From positions 1 through 28,251 of the forward strand of contig CAJMNR010000044.1 of the NCBI GenBank assembly GCA_905214875.1: DNA of 28,251 bases. The letters are read 5' to 3'. Position 1 is the first letter of the stretch; every line of letters begins with the position of its first letter. The notes beneath the pieces were generated by a model, which was not told where the DNA came from, ran no database searches, and was given only the letters and a program-made list of their open reading frames with translations. Origin of the DNA: an uncultured bacterium (GTDB lineage: Bacteria > Bacillota > Clostridia > Lachnospirales > Lachnospiraceae). Of the stretch, positions 15,813-23,407 are shown one piece after another. The translations under genes and the position numbers were made by a program.

Positions 15813-16628
15813 GGGAAAACAGCAAAATCTATTTTGATTTCCTGTGGAGCAAGATTGGCACCATTTGATATTGAGGAACTAAGAGAAGTGACTGCTTACG
15901 ATGAGTTAGAACTTGATACACTAGGGGATCGAAAGAGTGCATTGTTTATTATCATTTCAGATACCGATGATACCTTTAACTTCTTGGTATCCATGTGCTA
16001 TACACAGTTATTTAACTTATTATGTGAGAAGGCAGATGATGTCTATGGTGGACGTTTGCCGGTTCATGTAAGATGTTTGATTGATGAGGCAGCAAACATC
16101 GGACAGATTCCTAAGCTAGAAAAACTCGTGGCAACGATTCGAAGTCGTGAGATTTCTTGTTGTCTATTGTTACAGGCACAAAGTCAGCTTAAGGCCTTAT
16201 ATAAGGATCATTGTGATACGATTATCGGAAATATGGATAGTCGAATCTTTCTTGGAGGTTCTGAGCCGACAACCTTAAAAGAGTTAAGTACAGCACTTGG
16301 AAAAGAGACCATTGATATGTATAACACAAGTATTACAAAAGGATCTCAAGAATCTCATGGACAGAACTTTCAAAAGTTAGGAAAAGATCTGATGAGTGTT
16401 GATGAACTGGCGGTATTAGATGGAGGAAAATGTATCCTACAGCTTCGAGGGGTAAGACCTTTTTTATCGGATAAGTATGATATTACAAAGCATCCAAGGT
16501 ATCAATATTTAAAGGATGCAGATGAACGAAATACATTTAATATCGAGAAGTTTTTATCGACCAGATTGAAGCTAAAAGAAGAGGAAGAGTATGAAGTCTA
16601 TGAGATGAGCGTATCAGACGCAGAGTAA
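15813..16628 (+). pseudogene. VirD4/TraG-type coupling protein, C-terminal part
   Basis: Right-hand fragment of the gene begun at 8620; native sequence resumes at GG 15813-15814 with GKTAKSILISCGA. Walker B is VRCLIDEAANIGQ (Asp91/Glu92 of the fragment, about 404/405 of the restored protein). SREISCCLLLQAQSQLKALY and IFLGGSEPTTLKELSTALG are VirD4/TraG signatures. The frame opens at GTG 15804 within the transposon, with no convincing ribosome site, so translation is doubtful. It is otherwise undamaged, which suggests the insertion is recent. Confidence 0.9.
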
Positions 16629-16647
16629 CAAAATAGTGAAGTAGAGC

Positions 16648-16675
16648 AGTCACCTAAAGAGGTGGCTTTTTCTAT
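16648..16675 (+). terminator. Terminator between virD4 and the Maff2 gene
   Basis: AGTCACCT (16648-16655) and AGGTGGCT (16660-16667) pair over 8 bp with a 4-base loop, followed by TTTT-C-T. Confidence 0.7.
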
Positions 16676-16702
16676 GTAGAAAATTAAAAGGAGGAATTTA
16701 GT

Positions 16703-16918
16703 ATGGCATTTTTCAACTCAGCAGTTGGTGTACTGCAAACATTAGTAATCGCACTTGGCGCAGGTCTTGGTATTTGGGGTGTAATTAATTTATTAGAAGG
16801 TTACGGCAATGATAACCCTGGTGCAAAATCACAAGGTATGAAACAGCTTATGGCAGGCGGTGGAGTTGCGTTAATCGGTACCATTTTAGTTCCATTATTA
16901 AAAGGATTATTTGGCTAA
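16703..16918 (+). CDS. Maff2-family small membrane protein (VirB2-like)
   Basis: 71 residues with two hydrophobic segments (about 5-28 and 48-68) around a short polar loop (EGYGNDNPGAKSQGMKQLMA). The Gly-rich start FNSAVGVLQTLVIALGAGLG and the end LIGTILVPLLKGLFG are the Maff2 pattern of Firmicutes ICEs. Size and topology recall VirB2/TrbC pilins. It lies between the coupling protein and the TrbL-like protein in the usual ICE order. AAGGAGG precedes ATG 16703. Confidence 0.85.
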   Translation: MAFFNSAVGVLQTLVIALGAGLGIWGVINLLEGYGNDNPGAKSQGMKQLMAGGGVALIGTILVPLLKGLFG

Positions 16919-16942
16919 TTCTTATCTGGGAGAATGAAATCC

Positions 16943-16972
16943 CACTTCCTCTCCTTACTTGGGGAGGAAGTG
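16943..16972 (+). promoter_or_regulatory. Strong hairpin between Maff2 and TrbL genes
   Basis: CACTTCCTCTCC and GGGGAGGAAGTG form a 12-bp stem with one G-U pair and a 6-base loop, without a T-run. It is probably an RNA processing or stability element that sets different expression of the pilin-like and channel genes. It ends 6 bases before the AAGGAGG site (16977) of the next gene, so it may also affect translation. Confidence 0.5.
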
Positions 16973-16989
16973 TGGAAGGAGGTTCGTAA

Positions 16990-17859
16990 ATGGGATTTAT
17001 CTTGGATAGCATTACCGATTGGATCAAAGAAGTTTTAGTGAGTGGGATTATCAGTAACTTATCTGGCTTATTTAATTATGTAAATGAAAGAGTGTCAGAT
17101 ATTTCAGGGCAAGTGGGTTTAACACCGCAAGCTTGGAATGGAAATATATTTGCAATGGTACAGAACTTGGCGGAGACAGTGATTATTCCGATTGCAGGAT
17201 TGATTCTAGCATTTGTTATGACATTGGATTTGATTCAGATGTTAGTGGATCGAAATAATCTTCATGATGTAGATACTTGGATGTTTTTCAAATGGATCTT
17301 TAAGACAGCATGCGCCATTTTAATTGTGACAAATACATGGAACATTGTAATGGGGATATTTGAAGTGGCAAATGGAGTGGTGACACAAGCATCTGGAATC
17401 ATCCTTGAGGATACGAGTATAAATATGGCTGAGATATTGCCAGACTTGGAAACAAGACTTCAGGCGATGGATGTCGGTCCGTTGTTTGGATTGTGGTTTC
17501 AAAGTACATTTATTGGGACAACCATGTCGATTTTGAATATCTGTATTTTTATTATCGTATATGGACGTATGATTGAGATTTATTTAGTTACTTCGGTTGC
17601 TCCTATACCAATGGCGACAATGTTTGGAAGGGAGTTTGGAGGAATGGGGCAGAATTATCTAAGGTCACTGTTAGCACTTGGATTCCAAGCATTTTTGATT
17701 ATTGTATGCGTGGCAATCTATGCAGTACTGGTGCATACGATTCCAACGGCTGATGATATTAGTGGAGCAATTTGGACTTGCGTAGGATATACAGTGTTGC
17801 TGTGCTTTACGCTATTTAAGACAGGGAGTTTGGCAAAGAGTATATTTAGTGCGCATTAA
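16990..17859 (+). CDS. TrbL/VirB6-like conjugal transfer membrane protein
   Basis: 289 residues with several membrane segments (about 58-80, 100-120, 178-198, 225-250, 258-280). MFKW-like and Gly/Pro-containing loops such as VTSVAPIPMATMFGREFGGM are typical of VirB6/TrbL proteins of Firmicutes ICEs, which form the inner-membrane part of the mating channel. AAGGAGG precedes ATG 16990. In intact elements PrgI (VirB3-like) and VirB4 follow directly; here a cargo block intervenes before a PrgI stub at 21045. Confidence 0.82.
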   Translation: MGFILDSITDWIKEVLVSGIISNLSGLFNYVNERVSDISGQVGLTPQAWNGNIFAMVQNLAETVIIPIAGLILAFVMTLDLIQMLVDRNNLHDVDTWMFFKWIFKTACAILIVTNTWNIVMGIFEVANGVVTQASGIILEDTSINMAEILPDLETRLQAMDVGPLFGLWFQSTFIGTTMSILNICIFIIVYGRMIEIYLVTSVAPIPMATMFGREFGGMGQNYLRSLLALGFQAFLIIVCVAIYAVLVHTIPTADDISGAIWTCVGYTVLLCFTLFKTGSLAKSIFSAH

Positions 17860-17952
17860 TGAGCGACTTGTTTATTATTAGGTTTATGATAATATAGACT
17901 ATAAGAGTTGAAAACTAATAAAATGTGCAGATATTTTTTGAGGAGGTTGAGT

Positions 17953-19200
17953 ATGAATGATAAAATAAAATTTTTAGAAAAAGCGGTCCCTTTTTTAGAA
18001 GATATTTATAGTACAGATGAAAAACGAGAATGGTGTCATCGGTATAGTGTGTATAGTTCAAATGAAAAAGATAGTTGGAACTTGCAAAATCAACTTGATG
18101 AATTTATTAATGAGTCTTATGAAAATGGTTTTGTACCGTCAGATTATGCTAAGACGTACGATGAAATACATTTTGAAAATGTATATGCTGAAAAAATTAA
18201 TAAATCTAAACTTGGAAAGCTATCAGATGAGCAGATTGTAGCAATTATTGCAAAGCAATTCCGAAATGATCATTTTTGTGAGGGAATATTAATAAATAAA
18301 TATATTGCAGATGGACTAACTCTCTACTATATGGAAGAACTATATCATCGATTAAATACAAAGGAGGATAGCATGGAGATAACAATGAACGATTTACTCC
18401 ATTTTGACGAAAATGAAATGGATCATATAAAAATTCGCTTTAATCAGTCTAATCCGGATGTTAATCCTATGGATTTATATTTGAAGGATCCAGAACGAGT
18501 GAATACCCAATGGTTTTTATGGAGAACTTCACAAAGATACTTTAGTGAAGGGCAGATTGCAGTATGCTTGCTAAAAGTAGGAGATGATAAGTGGTTACTT
18601 ACGACCATAAAGCGGATAAAAAAAGATTTAAATGTACTGAATGGTATAAATTATGAAGCAGAGGAGTTGCCAGAATATAAAAAATATTATGGCAGAGTTA
18701 TTTTAAAGTTTCATAAGACATTTCAATCACAAGGGATTTACTATAAAAATATATATCAAGAGTTAATAGTAAATCAAATACTTCCAGATACGTTTGATGG
18801 TTTTGATTTTCCAGGGTATGATAAAGTTAAATTGACTTTTGGCGAACTAGAAAACATAATATCAATCTATAAAAAAGATTGGGTTGCAGCATTAGAAAAT
18901 CAGAAAGCAGTCTATCTTATTACAGATATGAGCAATGGTAAACTATATGTGGGTTCTGCAACTGGTGACAATGGTATGTTACTCCAAAGATGGAAAAATT
19001 ATATTTCTAATGGGCATGGAGGAAATAAAGAGCTGAAAGTTTTGGTTGAAGACAAGGGATTTGACTATGTGAAGCAGAATTTTCAATACTCCATTTTAGA
19101 AAATTATAATGCAAAAGTAGATGATCGTGAGATACTTGAAAGAGAATCATGGTGGAAAGAAATACTCCAAACAAGAAAATTTGGATACAACTGCAATTAG
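17953..19200 (+). CDS. DUF6508-like / GIY-YIG nuclease fusion protein
   Basis: 415 residues from ATG 17953 (GAGGAGG upstream; a longer frame from 17908 lacks a site). Residues 1-135 resemble DUF6508 (NESYENGFVPSDYAKTYD, LSDEQIVAIIAKQFRNDHFC). Residues 141-415 resemble a complete stand-alone GIY-YIG protein. The nuclease core is VYL 320-322, YVG 332-334, Arg346, GHGGNKELK 354-362, a Glu in ERESWWK and Asn413. An AAGGAGG and ATG at codon 141 could start that part separately. The gene has a lower GC content than its neighbours and its own terminator, consistent with inserted cargo. A role in DNA cleavage (restriction or mobility) is inferred. Confidence 0.75.
   Translation: MNDKIKFLEKAVPFLEDIYSTDEKREWCHRYSVYSSNEKDSWNLQNQLDEFINESYENGFVPSDYAKTYDEIHFENVYAEKINKSKLGKLSDEQIVAIIAKQFRNDHFCEGILINKYIADGLTLYYMEELYHRLNTKEDSMEITMNDLLHFDENEMDHIKIRFNQSNPDVNPMDLYLKDPERVNTQWFLWRTSQRYFSEGQIAVCLLKVGDDKWLLTTIKRIKKDLNVLNGINYEAEELPEYKKYYGRVILKFHKTFQSQGIYYKNIYQELIVNQILPDTFDGFDFPGYDKVKLTFGELENIISIYKKDWVAALENQKAVYLITDMSNGKLYVGSATGDNGMLLQRWKNYISNGHGGNKELKVLVEDKGFDYVKQNFQYSILENYNAKVDDREILERESWWKEILQTRKFGYNCN
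18361..18375 (+). promoter_or_regulatory. Internal ribosome site and start codon inside the GIY-YIG fusion gene
   Basis: AAGGAGG at 18361-18367 is five bases before an in-frame ATG at 18373, exactly where the GIY-YIG module begins (MEITMNDLL). A shorter 275-residue nuclease could be made from the same mRNA. Confidence 0.55.
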
Positions 19201-19207
19201 GTATTAC

Positions 19208-19238
19208 AAGCCGTTATCATAAGTGATAGCGGTTTTTG
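19208..19238 (+). terminator. Terminator after the GIY-YIG fusion gene
   Basis: CCGTTATCA (19211-19219) and TGATAGCGG (19224-19232) pair over 9 bp with one G-U, followed by five T. Confidence 0.85.
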
Positions 19239-19273
19239 TTATTCAAGTATTAACAAAGAAAGGTGGGGCTACT

Positions 19274-19390
19274 ATGGATCAACAAGTAAGGAAAGAAGAA
19301 TTAATTCGATTAGTAAATGAAAGTGAAGACGAATTTATTATTCATGTTGAGTTTGGAGAGGAGGAAGGTCAAGATGCCAAGAAAGAATGA
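19274..19390 (+). CDS. Small acidic ORF upstream of radC (38 residues)
   Basis: ATG 19274 is preceded by AAAGGTGGGG. The peptide contains KEELIRLVNESEDEFIIHVE, is acidic and plausibly folded. Its stop lies within the start of radC (overlap 17 bases), so it would be translationally coupled. Short acidic ORFs of this kind often precede radC in ICEs; function unknown. Confidence 0.5.
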   Translation: MDQQVRKEELIRLVNESEDEFIIHVEFGEEEGQDAKKE

Positions 19391-19964
19391 ATTTAAACTG
19401 AATATGGTATCAGTGAGGTTAGTAAAGGAGGCTCCGGTGTATTCAGAGCATCGGATTGTTAGTCCAGAAGCTGCCGTTGATGTAATGGGTGAAATGCTTT
19501 GTGCAATGGATAGAGAGGTGGTCTGTGTGATTAATTTAAAATCAGATAGCACACCTATTAATTGTAGTATCGTTAGTATGGGAGCAATCAATCAGACCTT
19601 GGCATATCCAAGAGAAATGTTAAAGGCTAGTATATTATCGAATGCAACCAATGTAATTATGATGCATAATCATCCAGCGGGTTCTTTGGAACCATCAAGA
19701 GATGATACGATGCTGACGGATCGGATGATTAAGGTTTGTAAGCTGGTGGGAATACCGTTATTAGATCACATTATTGTTGGTGGAGATAATGGGAAGTATT
19801 TTAGCTTTAAGGAAAAAGGAGTGATGACCAATCCGTTGGCTTCGTATCAGACAGATTATCATGAGATAGAGTTTGAAAAGGCGGTTGTTGCGGAGAAGGG
19901 GAAGTGTGTTGTAAGTTGCGAAAAGAGTGCAAGAGAGAGAAAGAAGAAAGAAATTGATAGGTGA
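19374..19964 (+). CDS. radC: RadC-family JAB/MPN-domain protein
   Basis: 196 residues from ATG 19374, chosen because GGAGAGGAGG lies just upstream; a frame extension to 19317 overlaps the small ORF. The JAMM metal motif is present: His98 and His100 in MMHNHPAG and Asp111 in EPSRDD. The usual N-terminal helix-hairpin-helix domain of chromosomal RadC is missing, as in mobile-element versions. Despite the name, a repair role is not established; recent views link these proteins to mobile elements and DNA metabolism. The C-terminal ~45 residues are basic and extra. Confidence 0.85.
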   Translation: MPRKNEFKLNMVSVRLVKEAPVYSEHRIVSPEAAVDVMGEMLCAMDREVVCVINLKSDSTPINCSIVSMGAINQTLAYPREMLKASILSNATNVIMMHNHPAGSLEPSRDDTMLTDRMIKVCKLVGIPLLDHIIVGGDNGKYFSFKEKGVMTNPLASYQTDYHEIEFEKAVVAEKGKCVVSCEKSARERKKKEIDR

Positions 19965-20139
19965 GAGAAGAAAAAGTGTAAATGTCTGGGAATTATTTGA
20001 GAAGAAATTATTGGTATGATACTCAAATTTTACTGGAATAGAAGGTAAAGGAGTGTTAGTATATATTCATGTAAAAAGATTAGTATCGGAAGTTTTTTAT
20101 AGGACGATAAAAAGTTTGTGTTAGAAATTATTCACAAAT

Positions 20140-20262
20140 ATGATAGTTAATACTATTGCAGTTATACTAGTATTAACTTTTAGTGAAGAAGAGCAAGGCA
20201 AGTACATAGATGAGACCGAATTTAAAAGAATTAAGAATTTTTATCTTTTGAGTTTGAAGTAA
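20140..20262 (+). CDS. Possible 40-residue ORF or gene remnant
   Basis: Frame from ATG 20140 to TAA 20260-20262: a short hydrophobic start followed by SEEEQGKYIDETEFKRIKNF. There is no ribosome site. The start overlaps a perfect 11-bp inverted repeat at 20145-20155 and 20168-20178. It may be a fragment of a decayed gene. The rest of 19965-20327 has no feature I can support. Confidence 0.2.
   Translation: MIVNTIAVILVLTFSEEEQGKYIDETEFKRIKNFYLLSLK
20145..20178. repeat. Perfect 11-bp inverted repeat
   Basis: AGTTAATACTA (20145-20155) and TAGTATTAACT (20168-20178) with a 12-base spacer. It is followed by only three T, so an operator is as likely as a weak terminator. Confidence 0.4.
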
Positions 20263-20327
20263 AAGAAACAAAAGAAGAAATTATAATTTGATTACAATCA
20301 ATATTTTAGGAAAAAGGAGATAAAAAT

Positions 20328-20987
20328 ATGGAACATTTTGGTGTTAAAATGATTAAAAGAAAGTACTCACTTAACTTAAAAAAAGAAGAATTTGCATTAA
20401 TTAATACAAAGCCATCCTTACCTAGGTCTGAAGGATTAATTAAAAAAAATGCATATACAAATGATAGTGGTAATGAGTATAGGAAAGAATGGTGTGAGGA
20501 ATATAGAGAATTGTGTTTACGAAATTATGATTTAAATATGAAATATTTTAGCCTTTTAGATAATACAGAGTTTAATAATGTTGTTACGGAATTTCTTAAT
20601 AATAATAGTAAGTTTTGTGAGATTAACAGTTTGCTTGATTATGAAGGTGTATGTGGTTATTACATGATGATTCTTGATGAATATAAGCAAGTTTATATAG
20701 GTAAATCTAACAATATAAAAAAAAGAATTCAACAACACTGGTCAACTACAAAAGCATTTGATAGAACGCTATTTCCAATGTATGCAGTGAATAAATCTTG
20801 TTTTTCAGTAGATTTCTTTCGAGCATTAGATACAACGAGATTATTTGTATGGAAAAGAAGTTTATCTAATGGAGTGGAAGAAAAATTAATTCGGGAGTTT
20901 CCTAAGGAATATTGTTTAAATCGTATTGGTGGTGATGTTTCAACAGCAATTGCGGCACTTAGCACATGGAATAAGCGAGATTTATAA
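20328..20987 (+). CDS. Second GIY-YIG nuclease-domain protein
   Basis: 219 residues. AAAAAGGAG lies seven bases before ATG 20328. Residues ~1-105 are unassigned; the C-terminal half is a GIY-YIG domain: GYY 110-112, YIG 123-125 in QVYIGKSNNIKKRIQQHW, Arg133, Glu185/186 in VEEKLIREF and Asn198 in CLNRIGG. All expected catalytic positions are filled. It is not obviously homologous to the GIY-YIG gene at 17953 beyond the domain. AT-rich codon use unlike the flanking conjugation genes points to separate acquisition. The PrgI stub starts 57 bases after its stop. Confidence 0.7.
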   Translation: MEHFGVKMIKRKYSLNLKKEEFALINTKPSLPRSEGLIKKNAYTNDSGNEYRKEWCEEYRELCLRNYDLNMKYFSLLDNTEFNNVVTEFLNNNSKFCEINSLLDYEGVCGYYMMILDEYKQVYIGKSNNIKKRIQQHWSTTKAFDRTLFPMYAVNKSCFSVDFFRALDTTRLFVWKRSLSNGVEEKLIREFPKEYCLNRIGGDVSTAIAALSTWNKRDL

Positions 20988-21044
20988 TATAGCATGTGAT
21001 TATTTCGTTAATCAATAAAATTAAAAGAAAGGAGGTCCACCCAC

Positions 21045-21149
21045 ATGGCCTACGTAGAAGTCCCCAAAGACCTATCCCGAGTTAAAACCAAAGTAATGTT
21101 CAACTTAACAAAGGAGGGTGTAAATATTTCTGTATCCAGTAACGAATGA
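21045..21149 (+). pseudogene. PrgI-family (VirB3-like) transfer protein, truncated after 23 codons
   Basis: AAAGGAGG precedes ATG 21045. The first 23 residues, VPKDLSRVKTKVMFNLTK being the core, match the N-terminus of PrgI proteins that follow TrbL in Firmicutes ICEs. After codon 23 the sequence changes into the end of the IS256-type element, giving 11 foreign residues and a stop at 21147-21149. The continuing PrgI sequence (membrane segments) is not found on the far side of the IS, nor is VirB4. Confidence 0.75.
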
Positions 21150-22681
21150 AATCCGTCTGGTCAGAGTTCAGATATGTATTAGCTGTTTGTCGAATTATAA
21201 GATTAGCTAAAGTGTTCCCAACCTTTTCAAAATTATACATGGCTTAACAAATTTGAGCATAACAACAAGGGCAGTGTCCAAGCTATTTTTTCTTGGGCGC
21301 TGCCCAAACCCGACCTCGGGTATAGATTTATCAATTATCGGCAATACTTTGATTACCGATGGTATAGTTTTGCGTTATAGAAACTCTTTCATGCGATCCT
21401 TGTAAAGGATGGTCAGCTGGCTTAGTACCAGATCCCAGTTTCTATAGCGCATTTTCCATTTCTGCATCACGTTCTGTGAAGCCAGATACAGCATCTTTTC
21501 TAAAGAAGAATCATTGGGAAACACACTCTTTGTCTTGGTAACCTTGCGGAATTGGCGGTTTACACCTTCGATGATATTTGTAGTATACATGATTCGCCTG
21601 ATATCATCGCTAAACTCGAAGAATGGACGTATTACATCCCAGTTGGATTCCCAGTTGCTGATTGCAAATGGATACTTTCTGCCCCATTTTTCTTTGACAT
21701 CTTCTAGCTCCTTTAGGGCAGCCTCTTCACAAGGAGCCTTATAAATAGCCTTGAAATCGGATGCAAATGACTTTAAATCCTTGTAAGATACATACTTAAA
21801 ACTGCTCCTTAACATATGAATGATGCATCTTTGTACCTGGGCATTGGGATATACTGCTTCAATCGCCTCACGAAAGCCTGAAAGGCCGTCTACACAGAAG
21901 AATAGGACATCACGGACACCCCTGTTTTTCAAGTCATTCAGCATTCCAAGCCAGAACTTAGAACTCTCATTGGCACCAATCGTAATACTTAAAATATCTT
22001 TGTTTCCTTCTAAATCAACACCAAGAATTACATAAGCAGCACGGTTAAGAATCCGTCCATCTTCACGCATCTTATAGTGAATGGCATCCATGAAAACAAA
22101 AGGATAGATAGGTTCTAAAGGTCTTGATTGCCACTCTTTGATATCTGGTAGGATACAATCTGTGATTTTAGAAACCTTTTCTGCAGATACATTAATTCCA
22201 TAGAGCTCTTGCAATTCAGCAGCGATGTCACGTGTGGTCATTCCACGAGCATAAAGAGAGATGACCTTGTCCTCAATACCCGAAATATCTCGGCAATATT
22301 TTGGAACAATCTCAGGCTCGAACTCACCTTTGCGATCCCTTGGAATATCTAATTGAAACTCACCAAACTCACTTTACACTGTTTTAGGAGAGTAGCCATT
22401 TCTCTTGTTATCAGTATCGAAATCTCCTTTATTGTTTTTGTCATACCCCATTGAAACATCAAGTTCAGCTTCTAATAATTCTTGTAAAAGCTCCTTAAAA
22501 CTGTCTTTCAATAAAGCATAGACATCTCCAGCACTCTTTAAGTCGTTTTCTTTGATAATCTGTCGTAATTGTTCTTTTGCTATAACCATAATTAAAGGCC
22601 CCTTCCTGATAAGAATTCATATCTGATTCTTGCTAGAAAGAAACCATTTATTACCAGATACACAAAATTTATTACAGTCCC
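21114..22681 (-). mobile_element. IS256-family insertion sequence
   Basis: About 1.57 kb. The ends carry imperfect inverted repeats: the left end, 21114-21148, has TGTAAATATTTCTGTATCC; the right end, 22645-22681 read in reverse, has TGTAATAAATTTTGTGTATC. A 14-bp hairpin (21269-21282 with 21292-21305) lies downstream of the transposase gene and may be its terminator. No target duplication is visible in the flanks, so the IS probably took part in a deletion. Exact ends are approximate. Confidence 0.7.
21375..22589 (-). pseudogene. IS256-family (mutator) transposase with an in-frame stop
   Basis: Reading from ATG at 22589 gives 71 residues (KEQLRQIIKENDLKSAGDVY, KNNKGDFDTDNKRNGYSPKTV), then TAA at 22376-22374, then in the same frame SEFGEFQLDIPRDRKGEFEP to the end at 21375. 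The codon aligns with a Lys/Arg of the family, so a single A-to-T change explains it. The DDE residues are present: Asp in VFMDAIHYKM, Asp in FFCVDGLSGF, Glu in NIIEGVNRQF. Total 404 codons, the normal length. Unless the stop is read through, no active transposase is made; the downstream part (from 22241) lacks the DNA-binding N-terminus. Confidence 0.88.
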
Positions 22682-22757
22682 ACTTATATCTGTTAGAAGT
22701 AAATCGTCAGAATATGAGGTTAGTATTTCACTAGCCCTTATTTTGGCTTTTTTTGTT

Positions 22758-22865
22758 GGTTCTATGTCAAGTGTTGGGGTGCGAGGTACGAGCACCTGCA
22801 CCAACACTGACATTAGAGCTATTTTTATGTTTTTCAATAAATGTGATTTATTTGGGCATGACAAA
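22758..22865. repeat. 108-bp palindromic repeat, copy 1 (ISL3-like terminus or MITE)
   Basis: Begins GGTTCTATGTCAAGTGTTGG and, after a 17-base loop, returns as CACCAACACTGACATTAGAGC, making an imperfect inverted repeat of about 62 bp. About 45 bases beyond it are also shared with the copy at 28143. The GGCTCT...GTCAA end style recalls ISL3-family terminal repeats. No ISL3 transposase is nearby. Confidence 0.6.
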
Positions 22866-22985
22866 TGCCCCTCTCTGTTAATCCGTGTTTTTAAGACTTT
22901 TATCCCGCAGCATTCGGCTGTTTTGATCCAATCCGATTGTGTCAAGATTCTTTCGCAAATTCATTTTGCTACCTGATAAAATAAG

Positions 22986-23189
22986 TCAGCCAGCTATGTT
23001 ATCAGAGTCCGTGTTTAGATCTATTTCTGAAAGATGATCCATATTCATGTAGCGTTTGGCGCCCCATTCGGTACCTGCTACATGACGGAGTCTGGCACAT
23101 ACGAGCATCAAGGCGCTATTCCCGTCAGGGAAAGCACCAATCGCTTTGGTACGTGGCTTAATCTCACGATTTAAGCGACTCTCATACAT
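22986..23189 (-). pseudogene. C-terminal fragment of a second IS256-family transposase
   Basis: 67 codons in the minus direction: SRLNREIKPRTKAIGAFPDG, NSALMLVCARLRHVAGTEWG and AKRYMNMDHL are the C-terminal pattern of a mutator-type transposase different from the one at 21375. The N-terminal ~330 residues are missing; the plus side of the break is the polypyrimidine tract of copy B. The sequence after its stop (22930-22985) may include its terminal repeat. Confidence 0.75.
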
Positions 23190-23407
23190 TTGCTACAAGG
23201 TGTTTTGAATCTTCCTTTCCTGCCTTCCCTTTTCTTCTCTTCTCTTCCTTCTTCCCCCTTAGAAAGAAAAGGAGAAAAAGAAAAAGAAAAAACCAAAGAA
23301 AAATAAAAAGAATAAAAGAAAGATATACCTCTATTAACTAACTATCATATCTTATCCCATCCATCCTATCCATCATTCGGGTTACGAACCCACGAAAGGA
23401 ACTAGAA

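Larger units (their letters stand above)
9559..15814 (+). mobile_element. Mobilizable transposon of Tn4451 type (large serine recombinase plus Mob)
   Basis: The element proper is 9561-15814 (6254 bp, counting one GG). Both junctions carry GG: GCAGCG-GG-TGTTAT on the left and GGTTGCA-GG-GAAAAC on the right. Two-base crossovers are what large serine recombinases make. Contents in order: recombinase, two conserved small ORFs, DUF6487 zinc protein, DUF3847-like protein, hairpin cluster, relaxase, TnpW. There are no channel genes and no resistance or metabolic cargo. It lies inside the ICE coupling-protein gene, in the same orientation. Confidence 0.88.

Noticed and set aside
9559..15814. Group II intron interrupting virD4
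   Set aside because: No reverse transcriptase or domain V structure; the contents (serine recombinase, relaxase, TnpW) and GG junctions indicate a transposon.
22592..22945. 117-residue minus-strand frame next to the IS256 element
   Set aside because: Crosses the IS end and the palindromic repeat; no ribosome site and no recognisable family, so chance reading is likelier than an ISL3 transposase start.
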